DNA of 64,000 nucleotides from G963665925 sp963678925 (GTDB taxonomy: Bacteria > Bacillota > Clostridia > Peptostreptococcales > Acidaminobacteraceae), in NCBI GenBank assembly GCA_963678925.1, contig OY787533.1, forward strand, positions 1,364,001 to 1,428,000, given 5' to 3'. This document shows, in pieces, positions 44,201-52,784 of this stretch. Within the stretch, counting starts at the first letter, position 1. Each line of letters begins with the position of its first letter. Under the pieces are notes generated by a model. The model was not told the origin of the DNA. It saw only the letters and a list, made by a program, of their open reading frames with translations, and ran no database searches. The position numbers and the translations under genes were made by a program.

Positions 44201-44307
44201 CGAAACTCCGGAACAGGAATATCAACTTCAATTTCCGCAAAGGCTTGAGGTGAAATTGTCTGTGTCACAAGTATCAAAACTATAATCCAAATGTGTAATT
44301 TTCTCAT
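41281..44307 (-). CDS. Large surface protein with degenerate SLH modules
   Basis: 1008 aa from ATG 44307 (AGAGGTG 8 nt upstream; the GTG at 44316 lies inside that site). Signal peptide core LHIWIIVLILVTQTISP with cleavage near AFA. Residues 45-250 contain three weak SLH-like modules (YSDISENPFEKNIIRMAV, GNDGNFNPKGNMTRGEFMEI). The remainder (250-1008) is a series of about 70-100 residue beta units, several ending in a 'GDEISF/GDSVKLFFDD' motif, like OB-fold or barrel repeats, with no domain I can name. Acidic C-terminus. It forms an operon with the IPT protein upstream and the SLH protein downstream. Confidence 0.8.
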   Translation of the reverse strand: MRKLHIWIIVLILVTQTISPQAFAEIEVDIPVPEFRAALLDIGNMASVDAYANGVELLANVDYSDISENPFEKNIIRMAVQGIAGRQGSEAFYPETEITGFEAMRYLVNLAGGSAAVEAAVLPLTGGLSDESINALYNEQYAAQAIGQGILLQTEYVGLQQAASREQLAVWLSRTIGLAPVAVDLEAVFGFNDYKLVTPANRGTIEALLRAEIMNSGNDGNFNPKGNMTRGEFMEILDAGSELLYDQNGIVVNYGLVTGIQETTSKEIGYTLEERNIIVRNVDGSVTSIRTNENTTSGRQLDFVLYKNNMPFSSKGILVGDEIQYMTRNGALIYAEALKDNVILEKIRVSEAQDGNMTTYFGSIYEILDQQKWKEDYYVNSKRCRVRTYDGQTFDLVVETDLYTGITNDMIVYKDNIVGGIDLLEEGDDISFVVKDNDNVVYVNAIPLWETTVSGTVRYVTMDEETGNSRIEIFGYDDVIYEYPVASYANVTINENYGELSDLLYGQDVTLDLKEGYVINIDSETFTDNPGYIPEYGKVRMGTIYAVYPAGIVFDIGGERYSYEMPSGIPITKGGVSVTRNALKEGDSVKLFFDDIYSDRISKMEVEGVERLIQKVYKGKLGTVNETKQTMTLYEPRYLKNDDWVDTETYSEELTLSDNAQIYIGDLPIALDDLERIYKGQVLYVVVEDSYGDSVASKVSVKSGGENLYTDAIRDIDDALGSMELEDPRINFNITKGTIVVKDSRYIDPSLLTKKDNVLVVSQYADGVYDANVVKLMTRTENIFETVYIGAIEAVGGNYFTLKNWATLDDNEWDDVDDSTSDRIYFHTDSIITDITDSDDPDTIKVADFFHESYARLENEGTDDEGLEYERYYAVVVLEDREDENRSLLAMNMRHKGLLEDQNIDDDLTDIDDIADELDDTLEDMYLTRGIIEEMDDTWERIRITDSNDWMSSVAEWKSNSVDTYVEYPNAIVIKDNEVIDIDDLEVGDSISVLRNDEKALVIFVDTE

Positions 44308-44318
44308 AAATATCACCT

Positions 44319-47300
44319 CTACCTATCTGCCATTAAAATGTAGTACCCTGCTGAGTCAATTCGGGCATGAACCTCGTCACGCTCCGAGTTCACCGTTGCA
44401 GCATGCATTTGCCATGCCTTTTGATTGCTATCGTATTTATAAAGCGAAATCGAGTTTTCATCACTGCCACGTAAAACGGATGCTTCATATGGCAAAACAA
44501 CATCCATATTGCCGCTCAGCGTTTCAAATGCAGACTCGCTCTCATTGTTAATCGCTGAAAACTTAATTTTAAAAACTGCGCTAGCCGCACGTTGACCACG
44601 TGGAATATCGCCCTTTAAAGCACTTGTATAGGAATCCGCTTCCCAGTTCGCAGTCACTTTTCCATAAGTGTCATAGTAAAAATTCATTTGCCTGAAAGTC
44701 TCCGTGTTAAGGTTCACAGGTAAAAATTGAATTTTCAAATCACCATAATCCACATAAATAACGCTTCCTGAATTTTGAATAGTTTCTCCTGGGATAGTGA
44801 TAATTCTAACAACACTGTCATCAAAGGCATACTCACGCAGATCAATCTCGAGTTTTGCAGGAAGGTCTGACGTTCCAATCTCCACTACAGAGTCATTGCC
44901 ATCCTCCGAATGTCTGTACTCAACACCCTCAGGGACACCCAGTCCACCATCTACATCAGGTTCCCCAATGTATTCCACCTCTTCAAATTCATCATATTTA
45001 AGATAAGCAATGTTCGAGTAGTCAGACATACCGAACTTGTTTACAGCCCGAATGACAAAGTGGATCTTGTCGCCTTTTCCCGCCTTTTCAAATCCCGGCA
45101 ATTTGGTGATTTTATAAGGTTCCTTATCCGTGGTGTCGAGATAATAGAAATCTCTGTAATCATCATTGGCAAGCTCATAAACGCGCTTATCGCTGATATT
45201 GTAATAAATTTCATAATACTCTACATCTTCCGACGTATAATTGAAAAGCTTAATATAATGCTCTGCAACGATTTCGACATCGAGTCCCGTCGGATCTGAT
45301 GGCACTGGCTGACTGTACTCGACAGTCGTATTTCCATCTGAAATACCTGTATCCGGGTTGATGACCGTAATTGTAAGATCGTCTTCCTTATTAAGCTGCG
45401 GTGTCGTTACAATCAGGGTCTGAGAGTCAACAAACTCCACACTTGCTGCCTGCGTGCCATCTTCAATGATGTAGTAGTTGTCATCACGCCATAATCCGGT
45501 GTCTCCCGTAAGGGTGGTGTCTGTATATTCAGAACGTGTTCCTGAGAAAACAACAATGGCACCATCTTGGAAACCGCTGCCTGTAATCATAATGTTCTCG
45601 CCGCCTTCTACAGACAGCCTGCCTGGCGAACCGTTTCCATCTTCATCCCAAACATCTTCAACCTGAGGATAGGATACTATGGTTATACCATCTTCAAGAA
45701 CAGCTTGTCCGAAGTCAGAGTTCTGAACAACGACCGCTTTTTCACCGACAACCATGTCCGTTGGCGTCTGGAATCGTATGATTGTTCCATCGTTTTCAAT
45801 TGTAATGTCTGAAATTGGAATACCTCCAACCGTTCCCAGAATAACGATGGCGCCGTCTCTAAAGTCCTTGCCTGTGATTACCACTTCGTGCCCCCCATAG
45901 ACACTGGTCTCTTCAGGAAGTACGCCAGTTATCGTAGGCTCCGAGAGCGGTTTTCTATAAATGAAGTAGAATGGCAGGGTATCAGCACCGTAATTTGGGC
46001 CAATCAGATTATCCTGGGTCGCTGAATTTGCCAGACCGCTGTCCTCATTGATCACGAGAACTGGGTACTTCTGGTCAATATCTGAATCGCTTCCCGTTGG
46101 AACCGTTACAATCAAAACATCATATTCCACATCGTCCAGTGTTTTAGTGGTTACTTCCTGTACGGTTGCTGTTTTCTCACCTACACGCACCTCAATGTTA
46201 TCTCTGAAATCAAGGCCGATGATTTCAATTTCAATATTGCCGTTTACGGCACCTTCCACCATCCAGTAGGTCTTGTCTGCCGAGATGGCTTTTGCCCCTA
46301 CAGAATAGATTTTAGGTTCTGAATCCGGATTGGTATAGGTAAAGCTTGCTGTTGCTGTTCCCCCATCCGGGTTTGTAATTTCAAGCGTTACCGTGTCCAC
46401 CGAATAGTAGGATGGACTCGTCACTACCAGGTGTGTGACATTGTCATACTCGACCTTAGGCGCGTAGCCTCGCTTGACAATCAGACGCTTGTCTTCGATA
46501 TACATTCTGACGTATTCAAACACTTTACCGCTGTAAGATGACCCATCGCCATCCGAATAGCCATTCGGCGTGTAGTAGGTGCCGTCGTCATTAATCAGCA
46601 TCTCTGCAGGAAAATACACTTCTGAATCGTCATAGTTGTTGAAAACACGCGTATAGATATCACTGTTTTCTTCAATGGACATGGTGATGGTATTGGCATC
46701 ACCATCGTAAGATACGGTAAGTCCACCATCGAGCTCAACCGTTGTTCTCTGATTATATATAAGACCAGAGTTGGGAAGCTCCCTGTCAATATCTTCATTG
46801 TCAATGCTCGCAAAGCGTACAATAGCATCGACATCATCAATCGTTACGATTTCAGTGTCCTCATCGTCAACATAACCGTAAATGACAGAACGCTTGAAAC
46901 CACTTCCGTAGATGTCCTTGATTTCAACACCCTGCTTTCGGCCCTTGTTCGGACTGACTGTTGTAATGCTCGGTGTTGAAGACGTATAGGTATAGTTTAC
47001 TTCGTTGGACACACCCAGGTCATTATTCACAACGGTCACCTGAACGGTTCCCGCTGACTGCTTTGGTGTGATGACCTTCATGTAGCCGTCTTCGAATTCA
47101 ACTATTTTCGCCTTTTCTTCACCAAAGTAAACGGTTGGAAGAATTTCAGACTCCAGATAATAATCAAAGTACTCTGTTTGAGAATCCGGTACAAGGGTTA
47201 CGATATCTGGCACACCATCGTCGTCACTGTCTTCGGCATCGAGCAGATCGTCCCACTCACCATTTTCATAGAGATCCTCAAAATCATCGCCAACATTGTA

Positions 47301-50300
47301 TTCTGTTCCCCCCACCTTATTTTCATAAGGTTCAAAGTATCGGAACTCATAGCCAAGGATTTCAACAATATCACCGCCCGTTGCAGAACCTGTGCCTGGT
47401 AGAATATTTGTAATTTCCGGGGAACTTACAGGGATGATGTACTTGAACCCATCTTCAAGCGCATCACTGCCGCCGTCCAAGTTAAGGACAACCACTGCAA
47501 CATCGATTTCATCGACACCGAAGGTTTCTATCAAATCAAGCTTGTAGGCTGGCACACGTACTGTAACCACATCGCCATCTATCCCGATGGTCGTATCATC
47601 CTGTTCGATTTCAACAGCGTCTATATAGACCTTCATGCCTTCTCTGAAATCAGAGCCGTAAATATTGATGACGTAACCGCCCTCGGTTGCGCCCTTTTTC
47701 GGATCAACACGCATGATTACAGGATTTGAACTCGGCTGGGTAACGTAATAGAAACCTTCCTCGTCAACTTTTTCCACATACTTGGTATCTGGATTCACCA
47801 CGCGAATATCTTTGTAGCCCTTACCTGTCGTCAGCTCCGGCACGCGAACAGAAACCTGATACTTGCTGATGACCTTTGTTCTGTCACCCGTAATCTGGTT
47901 GTTATCCGGGTCTACAACATAAGGTGTCAAATATGTGAGCTCTGTCGACACGCCAATCACGATTCCTGTACCGTCCGCATTGACCGTCACAGTCTGCGTA
48001 CCACCGGAATCCTTTGTCGCAACGAATTCCTCATCATCTGTATCCCACTGAATTGTATAGATGTTTTCCTTACCGTTAGAAAGTCGGATGTCGCCTTCAA
48101 GATTTTTTGTAAGTGTGTAGTAAGAATCGCCATCTGTCAGAAGAATGCTCTCCGCATAATCTGCAATGTCTGCATAAAGAACGCGTGCGGGATTCATCTT
48201 TGTATGCAGGACATTATTGTCCATGACAACTTTGAAGGTCTCCGTACCATCTATGGAGATTGTTGTCACACCGTCGGTCTCATCCATTGTGACATCCCCT
48301 AGAAGGACGCCGTCTGTATCATAAGCTTCATAGCCATCATCCGCATCATTTCTGATAATGTCGTACCACTCATCATCCTGATTGGTAATACGCGGGTTTT
48401 CATCCTCATCGTATCCAAAATAGAATACTTTGTTTTCTATCAAATGAAGGACGTAGGCATTCTCATAGAAAGGTGAGAACATGGCTTTTCCAGCATCTTT
48501 AGTGATGATTTCCTCATTGCCAGGTGAAACATAGTCCTCGAAATCAATGTTCCCAAGAGAATTGTACACATACTGATTGACATCATCACCGTCGATATAT
48601 ACACGTGTTCCAATGAGTCTGAGCCCATTGTATCCATCCGTGTCTGGTGATGTCGGATCAGGTTTCAGGAAGTTGTCGCCATCAATTACGACGAGGGTAT
48701 CCTGTGTTCCTTTTTTAGGGTTGAAGTCATCAAAAACAGGTTCCTCAGCAAAGGTCGTCACATAGGTGAAATCCTTAACTGCAAGACCACCGTCAGGATT
48801 AATGACCTGGAGCTGTGTTGTTCCAGCTCGACCTTCAGGCGCCTCGAATGTCAAAAGTATCTTTTCGCCATCAGACGCAATGTCCTTTGTAAATGATTCA
48901 ATTTCTTCTCCATCCAGGAATATCCTTACACCGTCTTGGAAATTGGCGCCTGTGATGACCACCTCAATGCCGCCATCAACAGTTGTAATTTGCGGATCAA
49001 CCGATTCAATAACCGGCACATCGGACGTCTTGATAAATGAGATGGAGTCTGAAAGAATTGCAGAAGCGCCATATTCATCGCTTTGACGACGTGGATTGGT
49101 CACCTGAATGTGCTTAATGCCCCCGTCTTCCAGCAGGGAAATGCTCGGTATCTTAATCAGGATTTTTGTGCCTTCATCGTTGTCTTCGGTACCGTCAATA
49201 ATCGTATTGTCTTCATCGACTATGGTAATGTCCAGTTTAACCGGGTCACCATCTTCATCTCTGAGTACATAGTCTGTGACATCTGTCTCATCAATCTTAT
49301 ATTTGATGACACCACGCACACCCTCTACCTCCAGATTTGGAAAGAAACCGATTTGGTAACGGGTTGTAAATGTGTTGTCATTGTTTTTCTTAATCAGGAC
49401 TGTAGGATATCTGACAAAGGCGTTGCCGTCTTCATCGACTTCCTTATCTACAAGGAACTGAGAGCCTTTGATTGCAATCAGTGTATCTTCAGAAAATTTA
49501 TTGAACTCAATCGCGCCACTGGTTGTGGTGATGGAGTAGTCTTCAATTTGAATGGTATCTGGTGTTACCTCATCGATCACTGGGGTCAGTGTAGAAGGTT
49601 CAAACTCATAGCCGTTCTCAAGGGTAACGATCTGGCTAAAGGAGTACGTGTTCGCAGCCGTTGTGATATCTGTTGTAATCTCAACGACCACGTCTTTAAA
49701 GGGATCTGTCGCCGCATCATCAATGGTGTCCGTCATGACAAGCAGACTGTCAGGCAGACCCTGATTGATATTGAATGATCCATCTGCATTCTCAACAAAA
49801 TAAGTCTGTTTACCAATCTGAACTTTAATGTCTCTGGTAACAGATGTTGCAGTTTCACCCTTGTAGGACATGTCCGACTCATCATAGATAATGTGCAGGG
49901 TCTTATTGCTGTCTTGTCCAGATGGGTTTACCGACGGCGAAGCAACGGTTTTAAAACCACCCTCACCCTCAAGGTCAGGCAAGTTAAGTGTTGCAATGTT
50001 ACGACCTGAAATCTGTACATTTGCCCCTGTATCCGGTCCTATTTCCGGGTAGATATTTTCAATGGTTGGCTGATAGCCAGATCCAACCACCGTAAACTGA
50101 TCGTTGTTTCCATTGCCATCTTTGACAACCTGTTCTGCTATGATTTCATCATTGAGCGTATTGGTCAGCACAACATAATAACTGCGCAGTTCGAAATCGT
50201 CCCCATCCGGAACCTGAACAATCAGTCGATCCTCGTCTTCATCGGTTTCCCCGATTTCAAGCGCAACATAATCGGCCTTATTGTCATCTGTGAATGGGTC

Positions 50301-51179
50301 AGAGCCATCCAGGGCTTTTAGAAAGTAAGCGTCGTAGGTTTTAGTATCTACAAAGTTTGGCGCAGTAAAATAGACATAGTCCCCTTTTGCGCCTGTATTT
50401 GGGAACATTTCAAGATCTTCAAGCTCCAGGTTTTCCATAAAGCGGAATGCATTTGCATACAGATACTGGACCTCTGTCGTGTAGCCAGCTGAAGTATCCG
50501 ACTTGTCGATAACGATGTTCTGATAGCCCTTTTCACCAGGTAGGGGCGGCTCAGTCAGTGTTATATAGGAGTTGTCCGTAGCAAAGGTTACGTAGGACTC
50601 CGTGTCATCGATATTTTTTGACTGAATACGCCCGTACTCCGATGTGATTGTCACACCGCCCGAATCCGTTCCGATTTGCTCCAGGTTATTACCGTAAATG
50701 ACCAGAGTCCCTTCCGAAGCGGAGTCTGCCGTTCCGTAGCTGGACAGATTGACATTTTCACGGCTCGTTCCACTTAAGTTGGGAAAATTACTGATTCCAA
50801 GTTCAACCTCAGTGGTCCCGATTCGAATACCGCCTGCGAGAACTTCAGCCTCGTCCGGTTCAAATGTAAACTTGAGAAATGTGTCTTCGTCGATGGTTCG
50901 CGTGCCCATTTCTTCATAACCACCACCAAGACCTGCCTTTTCAAAACGAATGGTCTTGCCTTCAAGCCCAGAGCCTGAGATTTCCACATAGGCACTGACC
51001 GTATCGAAGCCATCATGCTCACGCACAAATCGAATACTGGTCACATCAATTTCATCGCCCATATCTACAGCAAAAGAACGACTCTGCGGACTCAGTGGCA
51101 CAGCCGTTAATGCAAGTGTCATAATAATCATGACCGCTATAATTCTCTTAAGTCGTCTATGAATTTCCCGAAGCTTCAT
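44319..51179 (-). CDS. Giant secreted IPT/TIG repeat protein
   Basis: 2286 aa, the longest gene here. Signal peptide hydrophobic part IIAVMIIMTLALTAVPLSP. Ten or so IPT/TIG domains follow, each opening like PVIESVDPQITTVDGGIEV or PVIMRVDPKKGATEGGYVI and continuing I.G..F..G..V.... Near the C-terminus PSDPTGLDVEIVAEHY starts a fibronectin-like unit, and the last 230 residues are beta-rich with the motif LPAKLEIDLREYAFDDSVV. No SLH, sortase or dockerin signal, so wall attachment is not explained. Very acidic. Ribosome site GGAGGAG. It likely forms long surface fibres or helps organise the S-layer (inference). Confidence 0.85.
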   Translation of the reverse strand: MKLREIHRRLKRIIAVMIIMTLALTAVPLSPQSRSFAVDMGDEIDVTSIRFVREHDGFDTVSAYVEISGSGLEGKTIRFEKAGLGGGYEEMGTRTIDEDTFLKFTFEPDEAEVLAGGIRIGTTEVELGISNFPNLSGTSRENVNLSSYGTADSASEGTLVIYGNNLEQIGTDSGGVTITSEYGRIQSKNIDDTESYVTFATDNSYITLTEPPLPGEKGYQNIVIDKSDTSAGYTTEVQYLYANAFRFMENLELEDLEMFPNTGAKGDYVYFTAPNFVDTKTYDAYFLKALDGSDPFTDDNKADYVALEIGETDEDEDRLIVQVPDGDDFELRSYYVVLTNTLNDEIIAEQVVKDGNGNNDQFTVVGSGYQPTIENIYPEIGPDTGANVQISGRNIATLNLPDLEGEGGFKTVASPSVNPSGQDSNKTLHIIYDESDMSYKGETATSVTRDIKVQIGKQTYFVENADGSFNINQGLPDSLLVMTDTIDDAATDPFKDVVVEITTDITTAANTYSFSQIVTLENGYEFEPSTLTPVIDEVTPDTIQIEDYSITTTSGAIEFNKFSEDTLIAIKGSQFLVDKEVDEDGNAFVRYPTVLIKKNNDNTFTTRYQIGFFPNLEVEGVRGVIKYKIDETDVTDYVLRDEDGDPVKLDITIVDEDNTIIDGTEDNDEGTKILIKIPSISLLEDGGIKHIQVTNPRRQSDEYGASAILSDSISFIKTSDVPVIESVDPQITTVDGGIEVVITGANFQDGVRIFLDGEEIESFTKDIASDGEKILLTFEAPEGRAGTTQLQVINPDGGLAVKDFTYVTTFAEEPVFDDFNPKKGTQDTLVVIDGDNFLKPDPTSPDTDGYNGLRLIGTRVYIDGDDVNQYVYNSLGNIDFEDYVSPGNEEIITKDAGKAMFSPFYENAYVLHLIENKVFYFGYDEDENPRITNQDDEWYDIIRNDADDGYEAYDTDGVLLGDVTMDETDGVTTISIDGTETFKVVMDNNVLHTKMNPARVLYADIADYAESILLTDGDSYYTLTKNLEGDIRLSNGKENIYTIQWDTDDEEFVATKDSGGTQTVTVNADGTGIVIGVSTELTYLTPYVVDPDNNQITGDRTKVISKYQVSVRVPELTTGKGYKDIRVVNPDTKYVEKVDEEGFYYVTQPSSNPVIMRVDPKKGATEGGYVINIYGSDFREGMKVYIDAVEIEQDDTTIGIDGDVVTVRVPAYKLDLIETFGVDEIDVAVVVLNLDGGSDALEDGFKYIIPVSSPEITNILPGTGSATGGDIVEILGYEFRYFEPYENKVGGTEYNVGDDFEDLYENGEWDDLLDAEDSDDDGVPDIVTLVPDSQTEYFDYYLESEILPTVYFGEEKAKIVEFEDGYMKVITPKQSAGTVQVTVVNNDLGVSNEVNYTYTSSTPSITTVSPNKGRKQGVEIKDIYGSGFKRSVIYGYVDDEDTEIVTIDDVDAIVRFASIDNEDIDRELPNSGLIYNQRTTVELDGGLTVSYDGDANTITMSIEENSDIYTRVFNNYDDSEVYFPAEMLINDDGTYYTPNGYSDGDGSSYSGKVFEYVRMYIEDKRLIVKRGYAPKVEYDNVTHLVVTSPSYYSVDTVTLEITNPDGGTATASFTYTNPDSEPKIYSVGAKAISADKTYWMVEGAVNGNIEIEIIGLDFRDNIEVRVGEKTATVQEVTTKTLDDVEYDVLIVTVPTGSDSDIDQKYPVLVINEDSGLANSATQDNLIGPNYGADTLPFYFIYRKPLSEPTITGVLPEETSVYGGHEVVITGKDFRDGAIVILGTVGGIPISDITIENDGTIIRFQTPTDMVVGEKAVVVQNSDFGQAVLEDGITIVSYPQVEDVWDEDGNGSPGRLSVEGGENIMITGSGFQDGAIVVFSGTRSEYTDTTLTGDTGLWRDDNYYIIEDGTQAASVEFVDSQTLIVTTPQLNKEDDLTITVINPDTGISDGNTTVEYSQPVPSDPTGLDVEIVAEHYIKLFNYTSEDVEYYEIYYNISDKRVYELANDDYRDFYYLDTTDKEPYKITKLPGFEKAGKGDKIHFVIRAVNKFGMSDYSNIAYLKYDEFEEVEYIGEPDVDGGLGVPEGVEYRHSEDGNDSVVEIGTSDLPAKLEIDLREYAFDDSVVRIITIPGETIQNSGSVIYVDYGDLKIQFLPVNLNTETFRQMNFYYDTYGKVTANWEADSYTSALKGDIPRGQRAASAVFKIKFSAINNESESAFETLSGNMDVVLPYEASVLRGSDENSISLYKYDSNQKAWQMHAATVNSERDEVHARIDSAGYYILMADR

Positions 51180-51333
51180 GTAAGTCTCCTCCAGTGTGAT
51201 TCCATTTATTCAGATTCTTATGCATACATTCCTGAAGTGCGTGAATCCGGTCTATATTATTATCGTCAAATCAAGGCCATATCTTCATTACGCTTTTATT
51301 ACATATGTATTTGCAATCTATTTTCTCACTCTA

Positions 51334-51413
51334 ATTATACTGTGAATCCGCACCCTATGCATTTACAGGTTTATGACAATATGCCCGTACAGGCCGCTTC
51401 ATCTATTATAACA
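51334..51413 (-). promoter_or_regulatory. Two -10 boxes upstream of the giant IPT gene
   Basis: Minus strand TGTTATAAT at 51405-51413 (an extended -10) and TATAAT at 51334-51339 with no clear -35. They would give leaders of about 220 and 150 nt. The rest of 51180-51465 shows nothing else that I can assign. Confidence 0.4.
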
Positions 51414-51465
51414 TTTGAACGTGGTGACAATAGTCATTAAATTGTGATTGAATGCGGCCGGTTGT

Positions 51466-51735
51466 ACCGTGCAGCTTTTGGTTGCCCTGGTTGTAAGACA
51501 CAATCAATAGACCGTGCAACCTTCGGTCGCCCTCGTCGCGGGGCGCGACTAACTGACCGTGCAACCTTCGGTCGCCCTCGTCGCGGGGCGCGACTAATAG
51601 ACCGTGCAACCTTCGGTCGCCCTCGTCGCGGGGCGCGACTAACTGACCGTGCAACCTTCGGTTGCCCTCGTCGCGAGGCGCGACTAACTGACCGTGCAAC
51701 CTTCGGTTGCCCTCGTCGCGAGGCGCGACTAATAG
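51466..51735. repeat. Six-copy 45-bp tandem repeat of a two-hairpin module
   Basis: Six units of exactly 45 bp begin at 51466 (degenerate), 51511, 51556, 51601, 51646 and 51691. Each holds two perfect or near-perfect hairpins: GCAACC-TTC-GGTYGC and GTCGCG-RGG-CGCGAC. The sequence is far more GC-rich than its surroundings. The period is a multiple of 3, so open frames appear on both strands (RRGRPKVARS-like), but there is no sign they are translated. A lone copy of the 34-bp core is at 53141-53174. Confidence 0.9.
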
Positions 51736-51798
51736 AAAAATAGGGATATGACATCAAATTCGTGCGAGCACGATTTGATGTCATATCCCTATTTTTCT
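51734..51798. repeat. 65-nt hairpin, copy 1
   Basis: A palindrome with 31 base pairs, a 2-nt tip and one unpaired T at position 26 from the left end. It begins AGAAAAATAGGG and ends CCCTATTTTTCT; the tip region reads ATTCGTGCGAGCACGAT. It starts 4 nt after the last two-hairpin core and is followed by the 22-nt motif. Copy 2 (54651-54715) has the same length, bulge and tip but different stem sequence. Confidence 0.9.
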
Positions 51799-51820
51799 GC
51801 TGTTCTGTTGCCTTTCACGG
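51799..51820. repeat. Conserved 22-nt flank motif, copy 1
   Basis: Contains TTGCCTTTCACGG and matches 54716-54737 at 18 of 22 positions. In both places it directly follows the 65-nt hairpin and directly precedes a terminator-like hairpin. Confidence 0.65.
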
Positions 51821-51852
51821 AAAAAATGCAGGCCTGGGCAGGGCACTGCATT
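51820..51852 (-). terminator. Terminator-like hairpin beside element copy 1
   Basis: AATGCAG/CTGCATT arms (51825-51831 and 51846-51852) with an inner GCC/GGC pairing, followed by TTTTTT on the minus strand. No convincing minus-strand gene ends just before it; it may be the tail of a lost gene. Confidence 0.5.
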
Positions 51853-52044
51853 CTTTGGGGTGCAGAGGATTTCATCCACTGCTTGGATATGTTTGGGTTG
51901 TCTTTTGGACAATTGAAGAATATCATAGCAATGTGTACAACGTGTGTCCAAAAGCATACCATTTTTCTCAATTATATTTATAATCACGGTTATTTCCGTA
52001 TCGTTCACGTTTATTTTAGACATTCCCCACATATTTTGTGTTCA

Positions 52045-52080
52045 ATTTCTAATTTCCCCGAATTCGGGGGAATTAGAAAT
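52045..52080. repeat. 36-bp near-perfect palindrome
   Basis: Arms begin ATTTCTAATT and meet at CCCCGAATTCGGGG; a single mismatched pair is G-U on plus-strand RNA. No T-run on either side. Confidence 0.7.
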
Positions 52081-52130
52081 CATCCGATTCTAGACCTCAT
52101 AAATTGCCCTAGAAAATAAGACTATGAAAC

Positions 52131-52165
52131 AAATGTGGTAGACTCAATTCAAGTCTACCACATTT
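52131..52165. terminator. 14-bp hairpin, possible bidirectional terminator
   Basis: Arms AAATGTGGTAGACT and AGTCTACCACATTT around CAATTCA. On plus-strand RNA the right arm runs into TTTTCTAT; on the minus strand into TTTGTTTC. The neighbouring stretch to 52320 shows nothing else that I can assign. Confidence 0.5.
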
Positions 52166-52332
52166 TCTATACCATTCATCGCATAGCAAAACTCAACCCA
52201 CAACATTCTTAAACAGAACCTATTTATTTAAACAAGGCAACTTAATTGTAAAGAAATTACAAATTAATAGTGGATTTTTAAATTAATTTCCTGTAAACTA
52301 AAGGTATATTGTTTGACTATTCAAAAACGAAC

Positions 52333-52517
52333 GAAAAACCCGGTGGGGGCCGAGTTTTTCAAGAGAGCTATGTTTTTTTATTGCTCATAGAGGGGGCTAT
52401 GAGTATAAGGGGGATCTATGAATAAACTGTCTAATACAGTTCATAGCTGCGGGAGTGGGACGATAAAATCCCACATGTGTCAAAGTTTTGCCTGAGTTGT
52501 TTCTCTTGCTTTTGACA
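52333..52517 (+). ncRNA. Candidate structured non-coding RNA (possibly raiA-type)
   Basis: About 185 nt without an open frame, with G-rich loops and many nested helices: GAAAAAC (52333-52339) with GTTTTTC (52354-52360) enclosing CGG/CCG around TGGGGG; CTCATAG with CTATGAG; CTATG...AACTGT with ACAGTTCATAG; TGGGA with TCCCA; and TGTCAAA (52478-52484) with TTTGACA (52511-52517). Three G-runs (GGTGGGGGCC, AGAGGGGGCT, AAGGGGGATC) sit at helix junctions, as in large conserved RNAs. From memory the style resembles the raiA RNA of Clostridia, but I could not check this. The plus-strand direction is inferred from the helix and G-run layout. Confidence 0.5.
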
Positions 52518-52678
52518 TACTCAGTATATTATTCAAATTTGGCTAATTTATGACCTCTTTGTGAACAAAGTGTTAATCTCACATATATCCGCTATTCAGT
52601 TTCTATGAATTTTTCGTAGGGACATATTTTATAAGTTTAATTGTTATATTTTGTAATTAAATACAAATTATTTCACAT

Positions 52679-52718
52679 TTGGCCATTTACATTGCATGAT
52701 TGGTCCTTGACATTGCAT
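52679..52718. promoter_or_regulatory. Two direct repeats upstream of the small zinc-ribbon gene
   Basis: Two 19-nt repeats ending ACATTGCAT, at 52679-52697 and 52700-52718, share 16 of 19 positions with a 21-bp period (two helix turns), a typical arrangement for a DNA-binding protein. They lie about 70-105 bp before the start codon at 52785. Confidence 0.5.
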
Positions 52719-52784
52719 ATCCGGCGGGGAGACCTGATATATACTACTTAAACTTACAGTGCATACACCCAGGAGGTAATACTT

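Noticed and set aside
51466..51735. CRISPR array
   Set aside because: Units are contiguous without variable spacers, and no cas genes are near. It is a plain tandem repeat.
51437..51784. Open frames on both strands through the 45-bp array, giving 15-residue repeats (RRGRPKVARS-like)
   Set aside because: The 45-bp period is a multiple of 3, so open frames in several phases are expected. No ribosome site, and the frame runs into the 65-nt hairpin.
51781..52032. 83-aa minus-strand frame with four cysteines (CTHC and a later pair)
   Set aside because: No ribosome site at its ATGs, and its C-terminus is encoded by the terminator-like hairpin and the repeat motif. It could be the remnant of a gene, but I cannot support it as coding.
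52679..52718. Sigma-54 promoter: TTGGCC...TTGCAT looks like -24/-12 elements
   Set aside because: The GG-to-GC distance is 13 in both copies and sigma-54 needs exactly 12. They are better read as direct repeats.
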